A stretch of 64,000 nt of DNA from Rhizobium sp. GN54 (GTDB lineage Bacteria; Pseudomonadota; Alphaproteobacteria; Rhizobiales; Rhizobiaceae), in assembly GCF_021026345.1 (NCBI RefSeq), contig NZ_JAJNCZ010000010.1:62001-126000 (forward strand), written 5' to 3'. Of the stretch, positions 45,674 through 54,940 are shown one piece after another. Numbering within the stretch: position 1 is the stretch's first letter; each line of letters opens with the position of its first letter. The notes under the pieces were generated by a model. It saw nothing but the letters and a program-made list of their open reading frames with translations, searched no databases and was not told the DNA's origin. Position numbers and translations under genes: made by a program.

Positions 45674-47511
45674 CTCGCGATGTCCCCCCGCTGCTGTGAA
45701 TGAATGACGGTCTCGGTAAAGCTGTTGAGCGATACGTATTTGGCGAAGAACGCCTCCAGCACCGCGCCGAGCAGGTAGCAGCCGGACCCTTCGAAGAAGC
45801 TCTCGTCGAAGCCGACGCGGACCTCGAGCCCGCGCACGGCGGTGGAGAGCACCTGTTCGGCCATGCGGCGGACGATCGGTCTTGAGCTGACGGAGATCAG
45901 CCCTTCCATCTGCTTGGCGAGGGCCGGTTCGCCCAAGGGGGTGTAAAGGCCGATCAGTTCGCGCAGGGCATTGGCCCCCTTGCCGCGATCCGCATCGGCC
46001 AGCGAGAGATAGTTGAGGCTCAGATGGCTGACGAGCTGCCAGGCGCGGACACCTTCGGCCAGGCTCTGGCGCGGCCGTGTGGGCGGCACGATCGCGCGGA
46101 CTTCGGAGGCCGGACCTCCATCGGGAAGGGTGAAATCGGTCTCCGCTCCGCCGATCGCGGTCAGCATCGGCAGGTCGCGATTGGTGCACAGCGCCCTGAC
46201 GGCCAGTTGTTTCACATGACTGGGATAGGGCGCCTGCTTGCGGTCGCTGAGCGAGAGATAGATTTCCGCGCCGAGATAGGAGGTCCGCGTACCCTTCAGC
46301 CGCTGCTTCTCCGAGCGCTGACGCATCCGGCGACGGACATTGTAATAGGCGTCGTGGGTATCGGCGAAGGGGGTGAAATCCTGGGCGCTGTAGAAGGGAC
46401 GGAAGGAAATGTCTTCGGCCCCGTCCCCAGCAATCCCGATGACGTCCTCGAGCTGATAGATCTCGTAGTCGAGCGGTGCCGTGCGGTCGACGGTCACGAG
46501 ATGGTCGATCTCGGTGCCGGCCACCGCCACCCGGTCGCAGCGCTTGGAAAAGAGATTGATCGCCGGAACCGCGAACATGTCGAAGCTTCGGGCGGTGATC
46601 GATTTCAACGCCGGATTGCCCTCGGCCAGCAGGATGTAGATATCGAGATCGTCGCCTTCCGCCCGTCGAACCGCGGGCTGCAGCCCGCCGAGATCGATGA
46701 AGAAGAACCGCTGCGGCATGGCGAAATATTCCTGCAACAGCCGGTAGCCCTCGAAGGACTGGCCGGGGACCGGCAGGAGGGCTTCCTCGGGCTCGAAGCC
46801 GCGTGGGCGGATGGTCTTTCCAAGCGAGAGCGACCAGTCCTGCCGCCGGTCCGTCGAGCGTCCTGCCAGACCGAGACCCTGGGCCAGGATCGCCTCGTAC
46901 AGACGCCAGGCCTCGGCACCGGCGCCCGAGAGATGAAGCGTCAGGCGATCGAGCGGCAGTTTGCTAAGCGGTGCGCCGCCATTGCGCCGGATACGAAGGC
47001 GCAGTGCCGCCTTGGCGGCGTTGTCCTTCGCCAGTCCCGCTGCCACCAGTTCGCTGCGGCCCTCGACATATTCCGCTTCGGCAAGCTCGATCGGCCACAG
47101 GGTCAGGTCCTGCGATGTCCGGAACTGGCAGGCGGTCTGCTCGCCATCCGTCAGCCGGCCGCGAAGAGACGTGCCGCGCGGCAGGGTGAAGCCGTCGTTT
47201 ATGCCGCCCTGGGCCGCATCCGGCACCATCCGGACAATGGTCATGGAAGGGGTCGGCGCCAGGAAATGCGGATAGACGATTTCCAGCAGGTTCTGCGTGA
47301 AGACCGGGTACTGCAGTTCGAGTTCCAGCTGCACGCGGGCCGAGAGGAAAGCAAAACCCTCGAGCAGGCGCTCGACATAGGGATCGAGCACCTCGATCTG
47401 CTTCATGCCCAGCCGGGCGGCGATCTTCGGATAGGCCTCGGCGAATTCCGCGCCCATCTCCCGGATGTAGCCCAGCTCGTTTTCGTAGTGTTTGAGAAGC
47501 CGCGTATCCAT
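45637..47511 (-). CDS. tssF: Type VI baseplate subunit TssF
   Basis: 624 aa, normal length. The hallmark N-terminus is LLKHYENELGYIREMGAEFAEAYPKIAARLGM, with DPYVERLLEGFAFLSARVQLELE. TssF pairs with TssG in the baseplate wedge. It is 4 bp after tssE. Confidence 0.96.
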   Translation of the reverse strand: MDTRLLKHYENELGYIREMGAEFAEAYPKIAARLGMKQIEVLDPYVERLLEGFAFLSARVQLELELQYPVFTQNLLEIVYPHFLAPTPSMTIVRMVPDAAQGGINDGFTLPRGTSLRGRLTDGEQTACQFRTSQDLTLWPIELAEAEYVEGRSELVAAGLAKDNAAKAALRLRIRRNGGAPLSKLPLDRLTLHLSGAGAEAWRLYEAILAQGLGLAGRSTDRRQDWSLSLGKTIRPRGFEPEEALLPVPGQSFEGYRLLQEYFAMPQRFFFIDLGGLQPAVRRAEGDDLDIYILLAEGNPALKSITARSFDMFAVPAINLFSKRCDRVAVAGTEIDHLVTVDRTAPLDYEIYQLEDVIGIAGDGAEDISFRPFYSAQDFTPFADTHDAYYNVRRRMRQRSEKQRLKGTRTSYLGAEIYLSLSDRKQAPYPSHVKQLAVRALCTNRDLPMLTAIGGAETDFTLPDGGPASEVRAIVPPTRPRQSLAEGVRAWQLVSHLSLNYLSLADADRGKGANALRELIGLYTPLGEPALAKQMEGLISVSSRPIVRRMAEQVLSTAVRGLEVRVGFDESFFEGSGCYLLGAVLEAFFAKYVSLNSFTETVIHSQQRGDIARWPAKSGRRVLI

Positions 47512-47515
47512 GCCG

Positions 47516-48010
47516 TCACCCTTGCCGCGTCAGTGTGATCTCGCCATTGGTCACGTCGAGCGCCGTGCGCAGGTAGAGATCGACAGGCACAGGTTCGGCC
47601 CAGAGTTCGCCGCGAATGTCGAAGGAGATGACGGCACCGCCGCCGCTGTCCTGTCGCATCTCGATGTCGAGCGTCTGCGGCAGGATGCGCGGCTCGAAAG
47701 TCTCGATCGCCTTGCGCAATGCCAGCCTGATTTCGTCGGCCCGGATACGGGTGCTGGACGACCCGGACAGTGTGGGAGTGCCGTAGTTCAGCACGGAAGC
47801 GGCGACATTGGGAAAGAGCGCCAGGTCATGCTCGGCCTCTATGTTCGACGTATTGAGCAGCCAGGCGAGGTCGCGCTGGATGATCTCGCGAAGCCTTGCG
47901 ATGTCGATCATGCGGCCGGAACCCGCTTCCGCCATGCTGCGGGGCGCGTCGTCTGTCAGCCGGTCGAGCAGCGAGGGCTGCAGCCGTTCCGCGAGCAATC
48001 GGTCAGCCAT
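47516..48010 (-). CDS. tssE: Type VI baseplate subunit TssE (gp25-like)
   Basis: 164 aa. gp25/GpW lysozyme-like fold typical of TssE: LLDRLTDD, REIIQRDLAWLLNT, SVLNYGTPTLSG and IRLALRKAIETFEPRI. It nucleates sheath assembly on the baseplate. Its start overlaps the impE-type gene by 8 bp. Confidence 0.94.
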   Translation of the reverse strand: MADRLLAERLQPSLLDRLTDDAPRSMAEAGSGRMIDIARLREIIQRDLAWLLNTSNIEAEHDLALFPNVAASVLNYGTPTLSGSSSTRIRADEIRLALRKAIETFEPRILPQTLDIEMRQDSGGGAVISFDIRGELWAEPVPVDLYLRTALDVTNGEITLTRQG

Positions 48011-48818
48011 TGTCGGCAGCCGCCTCCTCTGACTGCCCGATCGTCAGCTCGCGAAGGTCCATGAGCGCGCAATCCCCGGTATCGGTGGCCAGCAGGCGTT
48101 GGCCGACGGCTGCGGTGGCGCCCGTTTCGGCACCAAGCCAGTCGGTGGTGAGTGCCAGACGGTGGCGGCTGCCGGCGGCCTCGGCGGTTCCGGCATAGCG
48201 CGTGGGGATCAGCACGACCGCGTCACCGCCGTTCGACCAGGTGACGTCGGCCGGCATCCAGACCCGGTCCCTGAGATCGGCCGGCGGTTTCATGACGATC
48301 CGTGAGATCGCGGTGAGCGGCGCCCAGAAATAGCGACCGTTGACGATGATTTCGAGAAGCGGGCCGAGCCGCGGATCCGCATCGGCGATCCAGGAGAACG
48401 CAGTGCCGTTCAGCTGGCCGGGCATGGCGGTGGCCGTGTCGAAGGCACGCAGTCGCAGCTCTTCGGCGGCACGGTGATTGCCCTCGGCTTCCAGCCGCAG
48501 CGCCTCGACCATCCATGCGATCCAATCCTGCGGCTCGCCGAAGACAAGCGGCTGTTTCTCGCCACGAAACACCTTTTCCCGGGTGATCTCGCAGATGATC
48601 GCCGTGCGATACATGTGCGCCATGTCGCTCGCCTGTGGGTCGAGCGTGGCGCAGGTCTTGAGCTGGGCGATCGCCCGCTGCCATTGGCCCTGCACGCAGA
48701 GCAACTGGAACAGGAAGATGCGCAGGCGGCTGTCTTGCGGCGTCTTGCGGATCGTGTCCTGCAAGGCGGCAAGAGCGCCTTCGAGATCGCCCAGTTTGAG
48801 AAGTTGCTCGGCTGTCAT
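48003..48818 (-). CDS. ImpE/SciE-type type VI accessory protein
   Basis: 271 aa from ATG 48818; the frame is open to 48938 but that runs into the hcp terminator area. The N-terminal TPR-like helices (LLKLGDLEGALAALQDTIRKTP, FLFQLLCVQGQWQRA) are followed by the ImpE beta-rich domain (GRYFWAPLTAISRI, RDRVWMPADVTW). ImpE proteins accompany many alpha-proteobacterial type VI loci; their exact role is unclear. Confidence 0.9.
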   Translation of the reverse strand: MTAEQLLKLGDLEGALAALQDTIRKTPQDSRLRIFLFQLLCVQGQWQRAIAQLKTCATLDPQASDMAHMYRTAIICEITREKVFRGEKQPLVFGEPQDWIAWMVEALRLEAEGNHRAAEELRLRAFDTATAMPGQLNGTAFSWIADADPRLGPLLEIIVNGRYFWAPLTAISRIVMKPPADLRDRVWMPADVTWSNGGDAVVLIPTRYAGTAEAAGSRHRLALTTDWLGAETGATAAVGQRLLATDTGDCALMDLRELTIGQSEEAAADNG

Positions 48819-48853
48819 GGTTTCCGGTCTTGTCGCGATGGATGAAGGTTCGT

Positions 48854-48875
48854 CGGGCCGGAGCTGGCCGGCCCG
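48854..48875 (-). terminator. GC-rich hairpin after hcp (attenuator or mRNA-stability element)
   Basis: Perfect 8-bp inverted repeat CGGGCCGG / CCGGCCCG around a 6-nt loop. It lies 20 bp downstream of the hcp stop on the minus strand and before the ImpE gene. There is no T-run after it, so full termination is doubtful. Such a hairpin would let hcp mRNA accumulate above the downstream genes, matching the high demand for Hcp. Confidence 0.5.
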
Positions 48876-48895
48876 GCGAATTGGGGTCCTGGACC

Positions 48896-49426
48896 TTACT
48901 TGACCTCGTAGGTCGCCCGGTTCATGACGCGGCTCCACTTGGTCTCGCCCTGCCCGCCGGACGCCTTGGTCATGCGGCCGTCCTTGCCCTGCTTGAAATA
49001 CTCGATCTTGATCGCGCCATATTCGAACTGGATCTTTTCGTCGGCCGAGTCTTCACCGGCACTCCAGGCCATTTCGGCGATCATCACCAGCTTGAAATGG
49101 ACCTTCATGAAGGTGGTGCCGGAACTGCTGGTGCTGCCACCGGAACGACGCAACTCGAGGATCGCCTCATCGAAATGCTTGCCGGAGCACAGTGCGGAAA
49201 ACAGGCCGCATGAGCCGGTGTCGGTGCGCTTTTCGACCGAAACAGGGTCAAAATCAGCCTTGCCGGCGCCGCCACCACCCGTAGACGAGCCGATGTTGAT
49301 CTTGTTCTTGATGGTGAAATCGAAGTTCTTCAGTTCGAAGGCGCGCTTCTCGGACATATCTCCATCGAGGGTTTCGCCGACGACGTCCGTCTGACCGGGG
49401 AAATAGAGGAAGGCATCAATGGACAT
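48896..49426 (-). CDS. hcp: Type VI tube protein Hcp (TssD)
   Basis: 176 aa, start after AAAGGAA. Hcp pattern: DAFLYFPGQTDVVGET, FELKNFDFTIKN, a Gly/Ser insert, AILELRR and MKVHFKLVMIAEMAW. It forms the hexameric inner tube that carries or shoots VgrG/PAAR. Expression is probably boosted by the hairpin after the gene. It lies 50 bp downstream of tssC. Confidence 0.95.
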   Translation of the reverse strand: MSIDAFLYFPGQTDVVGETLDGDMSEKRAFELKNFDFTIKNKINIGSSTGGGGAGKADFDPVSVEKRTDTGSCGLFSALCSGKHFDEAILELRRSGGSTSSSGTTFMKVHFKLVMIAEMAWSAGEDSADEKIQFEYGAIKIEYFKQGKDGRMTKASGGQGETKWSRVMNRATYEVK

Positions 49427-49476
49427 GGAATGTTCCTTTCAATCATGGATATGATGGGATTAGGAGAGTGGGACGG

Positions 49477-50982
49477 TCAGTTCCCGCCTCTCTGGGAGGG
49501 CAGCTTGGACACCAGGCGCAGCGACACGGTGAGCCCTTCAAGCTGATAATGCGGACGAAGGAAGAACTTCGAGGTGTAGTAGCCGGGATTGCCCTCGACC
49601 TCTTCCACCAGCACTTCTGCGGCTGCCAGGGGATGCCTCGCTTTCACCTCTTCCGGTGAGGTTTCCGCGTTGAAGTCGACATAGTTGTTGATCCAGTCCT
49701 GAAGCCAGGTCTGCATGTCCGCGCGTTCACGGAACGAGCCGACCTTGTCGCGGACGATGCACTTCAGGTAGTGGGCGAAGCGGCAGGTGGCGAACATGTA
49801 GGGCAGGCGTGCCGCGAGGTTCGCGTTCGCCGTCGCATCCGGATCATCGTATTCCGCCGGCTTCTGCAGCGACTGGGCGCCGATGAAGGTCGCCATGTCG
49901 CTATTCTTGCGGTGGATCAGCGGCATCATGCCGTTGCGCGCCAGCTCGGCCTCGCGGCGGTCCGAGATCGCGATCTCGGTCGGGCACTTCATGTCCACGC
50001 CGCCGTCATCGGTCGGGAAGGTGTGGGTCGGCAGGTCGTCCAGGGTGCCGCCCGATTCCACGCCGCGGATGCGCGTGCACCAGCCGTATTGCTTGAACGA
50101 ACGGGTGACGTTGCGCGCCATGCCGTAGGCGGCGTTGACCCAGCAGTATTTGTCGGACGAGGCGCCCTCGGTGTCTTCCTGGAAGGCGAACTCGTCGACC
50201 GGATCGGTCTTGTCGCCATAGGGCTGGCGACCGAGGAAACGCGGCATGGCAAGGCCGATATAGCGGCTGTCCTCGCTTTCGCGGAGAGAGCGCCAGGCCG
50301 CGTATTCCGGGGTCTGGAAGATCTTCGTCAGGTCGCGCGGATTGGCGAGTTCAGACCAGCTGTCCATCTGGAACAGCGACGGGGCCGCTGCGGTCAGGAA
50401 AGGCGCATGGGCCGCCGCCGCCACCTTCGACATCTCGCCGAGCAGCTCGACGTCCTGCGGGCTGTGATCGAAATAGTAGTCGCCGACGAGGCAGCCATAG
50501 GGCTCGCCGCCGAACTGGCCGTATTCCTCTTCATAGAGCTTCTTGAAGATCGGCGACTGATCCCAGGCCGTGCCCTTGAACTTGCGCAGGGTCTTGGAAA
50601 GATCCTTCTTCGAGACGTTGAAGACGCGGATCTTCAGCATCTCGTCCGTCTCGGTATTGTTGACGAGGAAATGCAGGCCGCGCCACGCGCTTTCCAGCTT
50701 CTGCAGGTCGGCATGGTGGAGGATCAGGTTGACCTGCTCGGTGAGCTTCCGGTCGATTTCGGCGATGATGCTCTCGATGGAGCGGAGCGCGTCGTTGGAG
50801 ACGAGCTTCTCGTTCAGGAGAACCTGTTCGGCCAGCGTCCGCACCGCTTCCTCGACGGCGGAGCGCGCCTGATCCGACTTCGGGCGAAACTCCTTCTGGA
50901 GCAGGGATGCGAATTCGCTGGAGGCGAAGATGGTCTCGGTTGCCGGTTCGGACCCGGCTGCCAGGTGCGTCGTATCGTTCAC
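49477..50982 (-). CDS. tssC: Type VI sheath large subunit TssC (VipB)
   Basis: 501 aa, normal length. It shows the whole TssC sequence: LQKLESAWRGLHFLVNNTETD, FLTAAAPSLFQMDSW, MPRFLGRQPYG, FRERADMQTWLQDWI and the C-terminal FFLRPHYQLEGL. It forms the contractile sheath with TssB, 3 bp upstream. It differs clearly from the TssC-like part of the fusion at 37653. Confidence 0.97.
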   Translation of the reverse strand: MNDTTHLAAGSEPATETIFASSEFASLLQKEFRPKSDQARSAVEEAVRTLAEQVLLNEKLVSNDALRSIESIIAEIDRKLTEQVNLILHHADLQKLESAWRGLHFLVNNTETDEMLKIRVFNVSKKDLSKTLRKFKGTAWDQSPIFKKLYEEEYGQFGGEPYGCLVGDYYFDHSPQDVELLGEMSKVAAAAHAPFLTAAAPSLFQMDSWSELANPRDLTKIFQTPEYAAWRSLRESEDSRYIGLAMPRFLGRQPYGDKTDPVDEFAFQEDTEGASSDKYCWVNAAYGMARNVTRSFKQYGWCTRIRGVESGGTLDDLPTHTFPTDDGGVDMKCPTEIAISDRREAELARNGMMPLIHRKNSDMATFIGAQSLQKPAEYDDPDATANANLAARLPYMFATCRFAHYLKCIVRDKVGSFRERADMQTWLQDWINNYVDFNAETSPEEVKARHPLAAAEVLVEEVEGNPGYYTSKFFLRPHYQLEGLTVSLRLVSKLPSQRGGN

Positions 50983-50985
50983 GGC

Positions 50986-51504
50986 TTATTCCTCGGTTTC
51001 GACTGTCTTGGACTGCACGGCGGGACCCGACGTCAGGGCCTTCAGCAGGGTCGGATCCTGGATGATCTGCGCCACCAGGTTTTCGGCGCCGGTCTTGCCG
51101 TCCATGTAGGTGGTGAGGTTTGCGAGCTGGGTTCGCGCCTCCAGCAGCTTGCGCAGCGGCTCGACCTTGCGGGCGATCGCGGCGGGCGAGAAGTCCTCGA
51201 GGCTCTCGAAGGTGATGTCGATGGCGAGATTGCCTTTACCGGTCAGCGTGTTGGGCACGGTGAACGCGGCTCGCGGCCGCATCGACTTCATGCGCTCGTC
51301 GAAATTGTCGACGTCGATTTCCAGGAATTTCCGATCCGCGACCGCCGGCAGCGGCTCTTCCGACTTGCCGGACAGATCCGCCATGACGCCCATGACGAAT
51401 GGCAGTTGCACGGACTTTTCTGCGCCGTACACTTCCACGTCATATTCGATCTGAACGCGCGGCGCGCGATTGCGCGCAATAAACTTCTGACTGCTTTTGG
51501 CCAT
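50986..51504 (-). CDS. tssB: Type VI sheath small subunit TssB (VipA)
   Basis: 172 aa. The TssB sequence includes KFIARNRAPRVQIEYDVEVY, FVMGVMADLSG, RKFLEIDVDNFDERM and LRKLLEARTQLANL. It pairs with TssC immediately downstream (3 bp). The first 158 residues of the 987-aa fusion are a close copy, showing a fairly recent duplication. Confidence 0.97.
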   Translation of the reverse strand: MAKSSQKFIARNRAPRVQIEYDVEVYGAEKSVQLPFVMGVMADLSGKSEEPLPAVADRKFLEIDVDNFDERMKSMRPRAAFTVPNTLTGKGNLAIDITFESLEDFSPAAIARKVEPLRKLLEARTQLANLTTYMDGKTGAENLVAQIIQDPTLLKALTSGPAVQSKTVETEE

Positions 51505-51573
51505 CTCTGGGTTCCCGTGTTCGTCTGCCGGTGAGTGCCGTCAGGGAACCCAAAGGTTCATTCGATCTTCGTC

Positions 51574-52605
51574 TCAGTCGTCGCTTTCTGAAAAACCGCC
51601 GATCAGGGCCGCATTCTCCATGCCCTGAGGGGCGATATCCCTGAGGATCGTGACGAAATCGGCCGACACAAGCCGCCGTGCCCGATGGAGCAGGAGCGGA
51701 ATGGGACTCGAAGGCTCATGACGGGCATAATAGTCGAGGATGCGATCGATCGCGTTCTTGACGTCTTCCGGAGAACCGATCGCGCCCGACGGCATGGCCC
51801 GCGTCGTGACACCGGCAGCCGGTCGGCTTTCCTCGCCCTCCAACGGCTCGGCCGAGGACTCCCCGACCTCCGTGACGACATGGGAGGCGAGCCGGCTGCG
51901 GATGTCGTGGAGCATCCTGTGCAGCGGATCGAGATCCGGCGCGAGCCCCCCCACCTTGTCGTCAAGCACGGTCTCGATGGCCTTGACGTGACCGCGGCAC
52001 TTGTCGATGGCCTCGGCAATCGCCGTCAGCCGCACCGGATCGCTATCCTGGAAGGCCGCGGAGATGGTCTGGTGCGTGGGGACGACTTCGGCTTCGGATC
52101 CCGGCGAAATCTCGCCCTCCGCGAGTTGCAGGTCCCGCAGGGCGAACCGCCCGAAAGCCCGGCTGTCGGCCAGCTGGGCGGAGCGAAGGGCGGCAAGGAC
52201 GGTCGAGCGGTCGATCAATCCGAGCACGGCATTGATCCGCATGGTCGGATCATTGTCGTCATCCTCGTCCAGCTTCGGATGAATGCTTTCCCAATAATCC
52301 TCGAGGGACCGGCGGATGTAGTCGAGAACTTCCTCGAAACCCGGCAGTCCCCGGGTTTTCAGCATCGCGTTCGCCAGGATGACGGCAATGCGGATATCCC
52401 TGGTGCGTCCGAGCAGGTCGATGGCGTTCCGGCTGACCATGCCATAGTCCGGCTCCTCGGCCGGGATGACCGAGGCGCCGACGACCCGTTCCTCGCCGAC
52501 CTGGCTTGCAAGGATCAGCGCGGTGAAATCGGAATCATATTCAAGGTCAGGGCCGCTCGGCGCATCGTCGTCGAGGCTGCGTAACAGGTTGTCCAGGTCC
52601 AGCAT
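51574..52605 (-). CDS. tssA: Type VI sheath-assembly protein TssA (ImpA)
   Basis: 343 aa. The ImpA N-terminal domain is clear (SGPDLEYDSDF, RDIRIAVILANAMLKTRGLPGFEEVLDYI, LEDYWESIHPKLDEDDDNDPTMRINAVLGL). The C-terminal part is short, and LLLHRARRLVSADFVTILRDIAPQG near the end is the usual small TssA closing segment. It coordinates tube/sheath growth. It lies between ppkA and tssB. Confidence 0.94.
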   Translation of the reverse strand: MLDLDNLLRSLDDDAPSGPDLEYDSDFTALILASQVGEERVVGASVIPAEEPDYGMVSRNAIDLLGRTRDIRIAVILANAMLKTRGLPGFEEVLDYIRRSLEDYWESIHPKLDEDDDNDPTMRINAVLGLIDRSTVLAALRSAQLADSRAFGRFALRDLQLAEGEISPGSEAEVVPTHQTISAAFQDSDPVRLTAIAEAIDKCRGHVKAIETVLDDKVGGLAPDLDPLHRMLHDIRSRLASHVVTEVGESSAEPLEGEESRPAAGVTTRAMPSGAIGSPEDVKNAIDRILDYYARHEPSSPIPLLLHRARRLVSADFVTILRDIAPQGMENAALIGGFSESDD

Positions 52606-52652
52606 GGCGTTTCCATTCGGGGTGTTCGGGGTTGGGGCGGTCCTGATAATGG

Positions 52653-54005
52653 TTACAGGATCTTCTTTGCAGCGGTCAGGAACTGTTCCCGCTCGCGCGC
52701 ATCGCTGAGATTTTCGGCGACCTGACGGACGAGGTCTTCCGGTGTCGTCGCCTCGCGCGCCGTGCGCCTGACCAGGATATTGGCCATCGGCCCGACATGG
52801 GGCCGCATGATGTCGGTGAGGCGCGCGAGGGTTTCCTCGGCAAAGCCGGCGGTGGAGGCGGTGGAAGCCGGCGTCTCGGCCAGAGCGTGCTGCATCGCGA
52901 TCCGCATGTCGCGCCGTTCCGCTTCGTCGGGAAACTCCTGCAGCACGGTTTCGATCATCTGCTCGACGCTGGTTGACTTCCCGGCCGCGCGTCGGGCAAT
53001 CACCTTGCCCATCGGACCGATGCTCCGGGTCAGGAACTGCTCGACCTTTCCGAGCGTCTGCGCGTTTATCCGCTCGATCATCGTGCCGGACAGGGAGCCA
53101 TCGAGACGGGCGGCGGGTCGCGGCAGCGCCGTCACCTCGATCAGGCCGGTGCGGTCGGCCTTCGGCAGCGCCTTTTCCAGTGCTTCGCGCATCTCCGCGG
53201 CGTGGGCGAAACGCTTGTCCGGCTCCACGCTCATCGCCTTGAAGACAATTTCGTCCAGCGCTGCCGGGACGGACGGAACGATTTCGCTCGGCGGGGTGAA
53301 GCGGCCGTTTCGCACGGCCTCGAACAGCGCCTCGATGCCTCCGCCCTTGTAAGGCTTGCGGCCGGTCAGCAATTCGTAGAGCACCACGCCACCGGCATAG
53401 ATGTCCGCGCGGGCGTCGACCTCGGAGCCCATCAATTGTTCGGGCGCCATGTAGGAGGGCGTGCCGACCATGCCGGCGCCGGTCGCATCCATCGCGGTGA
53501 GGCGGGCGATGCCAAAATCCGTCAGCTTGACCGTGCCGTCATCCGTCAGCATCACGTTGGCCGGCTTCAGGTCGCGATGCACGATCCCCGCTGCATGGAT
53601 GCAGGCGAGCCCAGCCAGGATCTGCGCCATGATCGCATGCACTTCTTCCAGCGGCAGATGTTGGGCGCCGTTGCGGCGATCTTCGAGCGTGATCGAGCGG
53701 ATGCGTTCCATGACGAGATAGGGAACGCCGTCCAGTTGCAGGTATTCAAAGATCGTCACCAGGTTCGGATGCAGCACGCGCCCGGCGGCGCGCGCCTCGC
53801 GCGCAAAGCGCGTGAGCCATTCGTCGCTGCCGGCGGCCTTGATCAGGTGCTGGTGGATCGTCTTGATGGCGACGGGACGGTCGATATCCGGGTCCTGCCC
53901 GGCATAGACCACACCCATCGCACCCTTACCGAGGGTGCCGTCGATCCGGTACTTGCCGATATATCGGCGCTCTTCGCCCGCGACGATGACGGTTTCGTCA
54001 GACAT
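52653..54005 (-). CDS. ppkA: Type VI regulatory Ser/Thr kinase PpkA-like, with two C-terminal repeats
   Basis: 450 aa. Kinase domain residues ~15-275: LGKGAMGVVYAG, VAIKTI (Lys), IVHRDLKPANVML and LTDFGIARL, all catalytic residues present. Residues ~310-450 hold two copies of a ~60-residue unit, each with L..hh...hGPMh..hhRR.A...T..-hh..h.-.h (KVEQFLTRSIGPMGKVIARR and RLTDIMRPHVGPMANILVRR). There is no membrane helix, unlike Pseudomonas PpkA. It overlaps the heme/HAMP sensor gene by 8 bp. It presumably phosphorylates TagH. Confidence 0.93.
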   Translation of the reverse strand: MSDETVIVAGEERRYIGKYRIDGTLGKGAMGVVYAGQDPDIDRPVAIKTIHQHLIKAAGSDEWLTRFAREARAAGRVLHPNLVTIFEYLQLDGVPYLVMERIRSITLEDRRNGAQHLPLEEVHAIMAQILAGLACIHAAGIVHRDLKPANVMLTDDGTVKLTDFGIARLTAMDATGAGMVGTPSYMAPEQLMGSEVDARADIYAGGVVLYELLTGRKPYKGGGIEALFEAVRNGRFTPPSEIVPSVPAALDEIVFKAMSVEPDKRFAHAAEMREALEKALPKADRTGLIEVTALPRPAARLDGSLSGTMIERINAQTLGKVEQFLTRSIGPMGKVIARRAAGKSTSVEQMIETVLQEFPDEAERRDMRIAMQHALAETPASTASTAGFAEETLARLTDIMRPHVGPMANILVRRTAREATTPEDLVRQVAENLSDAREREQFLTAAKKIL

Positions 54006-54870
54006 CGATCATGCTCATCGCCCGTTCTAGGCTGCGCCGCATGCGATTGAAGGAGAGTGACAGCGAGCTGATCTCGTCCTTGCCGGGCTTGCGGTATTCC
54101 GGCTGCGAGAAGTCGCCCATGCTGACCTTTTCCGCGAGATCGGACATACGTCGCACCGGACGGACCACGATGCGGCCGAGCATCAGGTTTGTCAGAACGA
54201 AGACGAGCAGGAAAACCAGGGTAAGACCACCGATCAGGATCAGCCCGGTTTCCCGCGCGCGCTTTTCGACGATGGACATCGGCGCGGAAATGATCTGCGC
54301 GCCGACGGTTTCGCCCATCTTCCAGCCGAACCCGTTGTGCGGTCCGTACAGATCGACCATGGCAGGCGGCGCGGCTTCCGGCGTCGAATGGCAGGTCAGG
54401 CAGCCTTCCTGAGTGATGGTGAGCGGAAAGGCGACGGTGAAGAAGCGACCGGTGTCATTTTCCACCACGGTGCTGATCCGATCGAGCGAGGAATCGGCTC
54501 GCAATTGCTCGATCAGCTTGGCTTCCAGCTCGTTCGGCAGGTCGGCCGGATTTGTCGGATTGAGGGCTGCCTCCTTGTAGCTGAATTCGGGAAACTGCTT
54601 CTGGAATGTCGCGAAAACCGTCCGGGCCGCATACGAGGTGACCGTTTCCGGCAGGAACAGGATATCGTTGTTGTCGGACAGCAGCGGGTCGATGCTGTTC
54701 AGCGTGTAGGAGCGAACCGCGATCGCATTGGAGCGCAGCAGGCTGATCGACTGCATGATCTCTTCCGTCGCCGATTTCTGAACGAAGAAAAAGGAAATGA
54801 CGGTCGCAGCGGCGATACCCACAAAACATGCGAGGAACAGGACGATATTGTATTTCAGGCGCAGGCCCAT
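53998..54870 (-). CDS. Membrane sensor with DUF3365-type c-heme domain and HAMP domain
   Basis: 290 aa. Helix at 8-30, a periplasmic region of about 170 residues with one c-type heme site CLTCH (Cys157, Cys160, His161), a second helix about 203-228, then a HAMP domain (RIVVRPVRRMSDLAEKVSMGDFSQ) ending at residue ~285. There is no kinase or methyl-accepting output domain. It is first in the type VI gene run, overlapping ppkA by 8 bp. It likely supplies the periplasmic signal (redox, gas or heme ligand) to the soluble PpkA. Confidence 0.86.
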   Translation of the reverse strand: MGLRLKYNIVLFLACFVGIAAATVISFFFVQKSATEEIMQSISLLRSNAIAVRSYTLNSIDPLLSDNNDILFLPETVTSYAARTVFATFQKQFPEFSYKEAALNPTNPADLPNELEAKLIEQLRADSSLDRISTVVENDTGRFFTVAFPLTITQEGCLTCHSTPEAAPPAMVDLYGPHNGFGWKMGETVGAQIISAPMSIVEKRARETGLILIGGLTLVFLLVFVLTNLMLGRIVVRPVRRMSDLAEKVSMGDFSQPEYRKPGKDEISSLSLSFNRMRRSLERAMSMIDV

Positions 54871-54940
54871 GGGTCTTGGTCCTTGATGGCACGCTTGGCG
54901 CGCGGTTGAACGGGGCGCGGGTGAAGGCCCGCGGAGGGGG

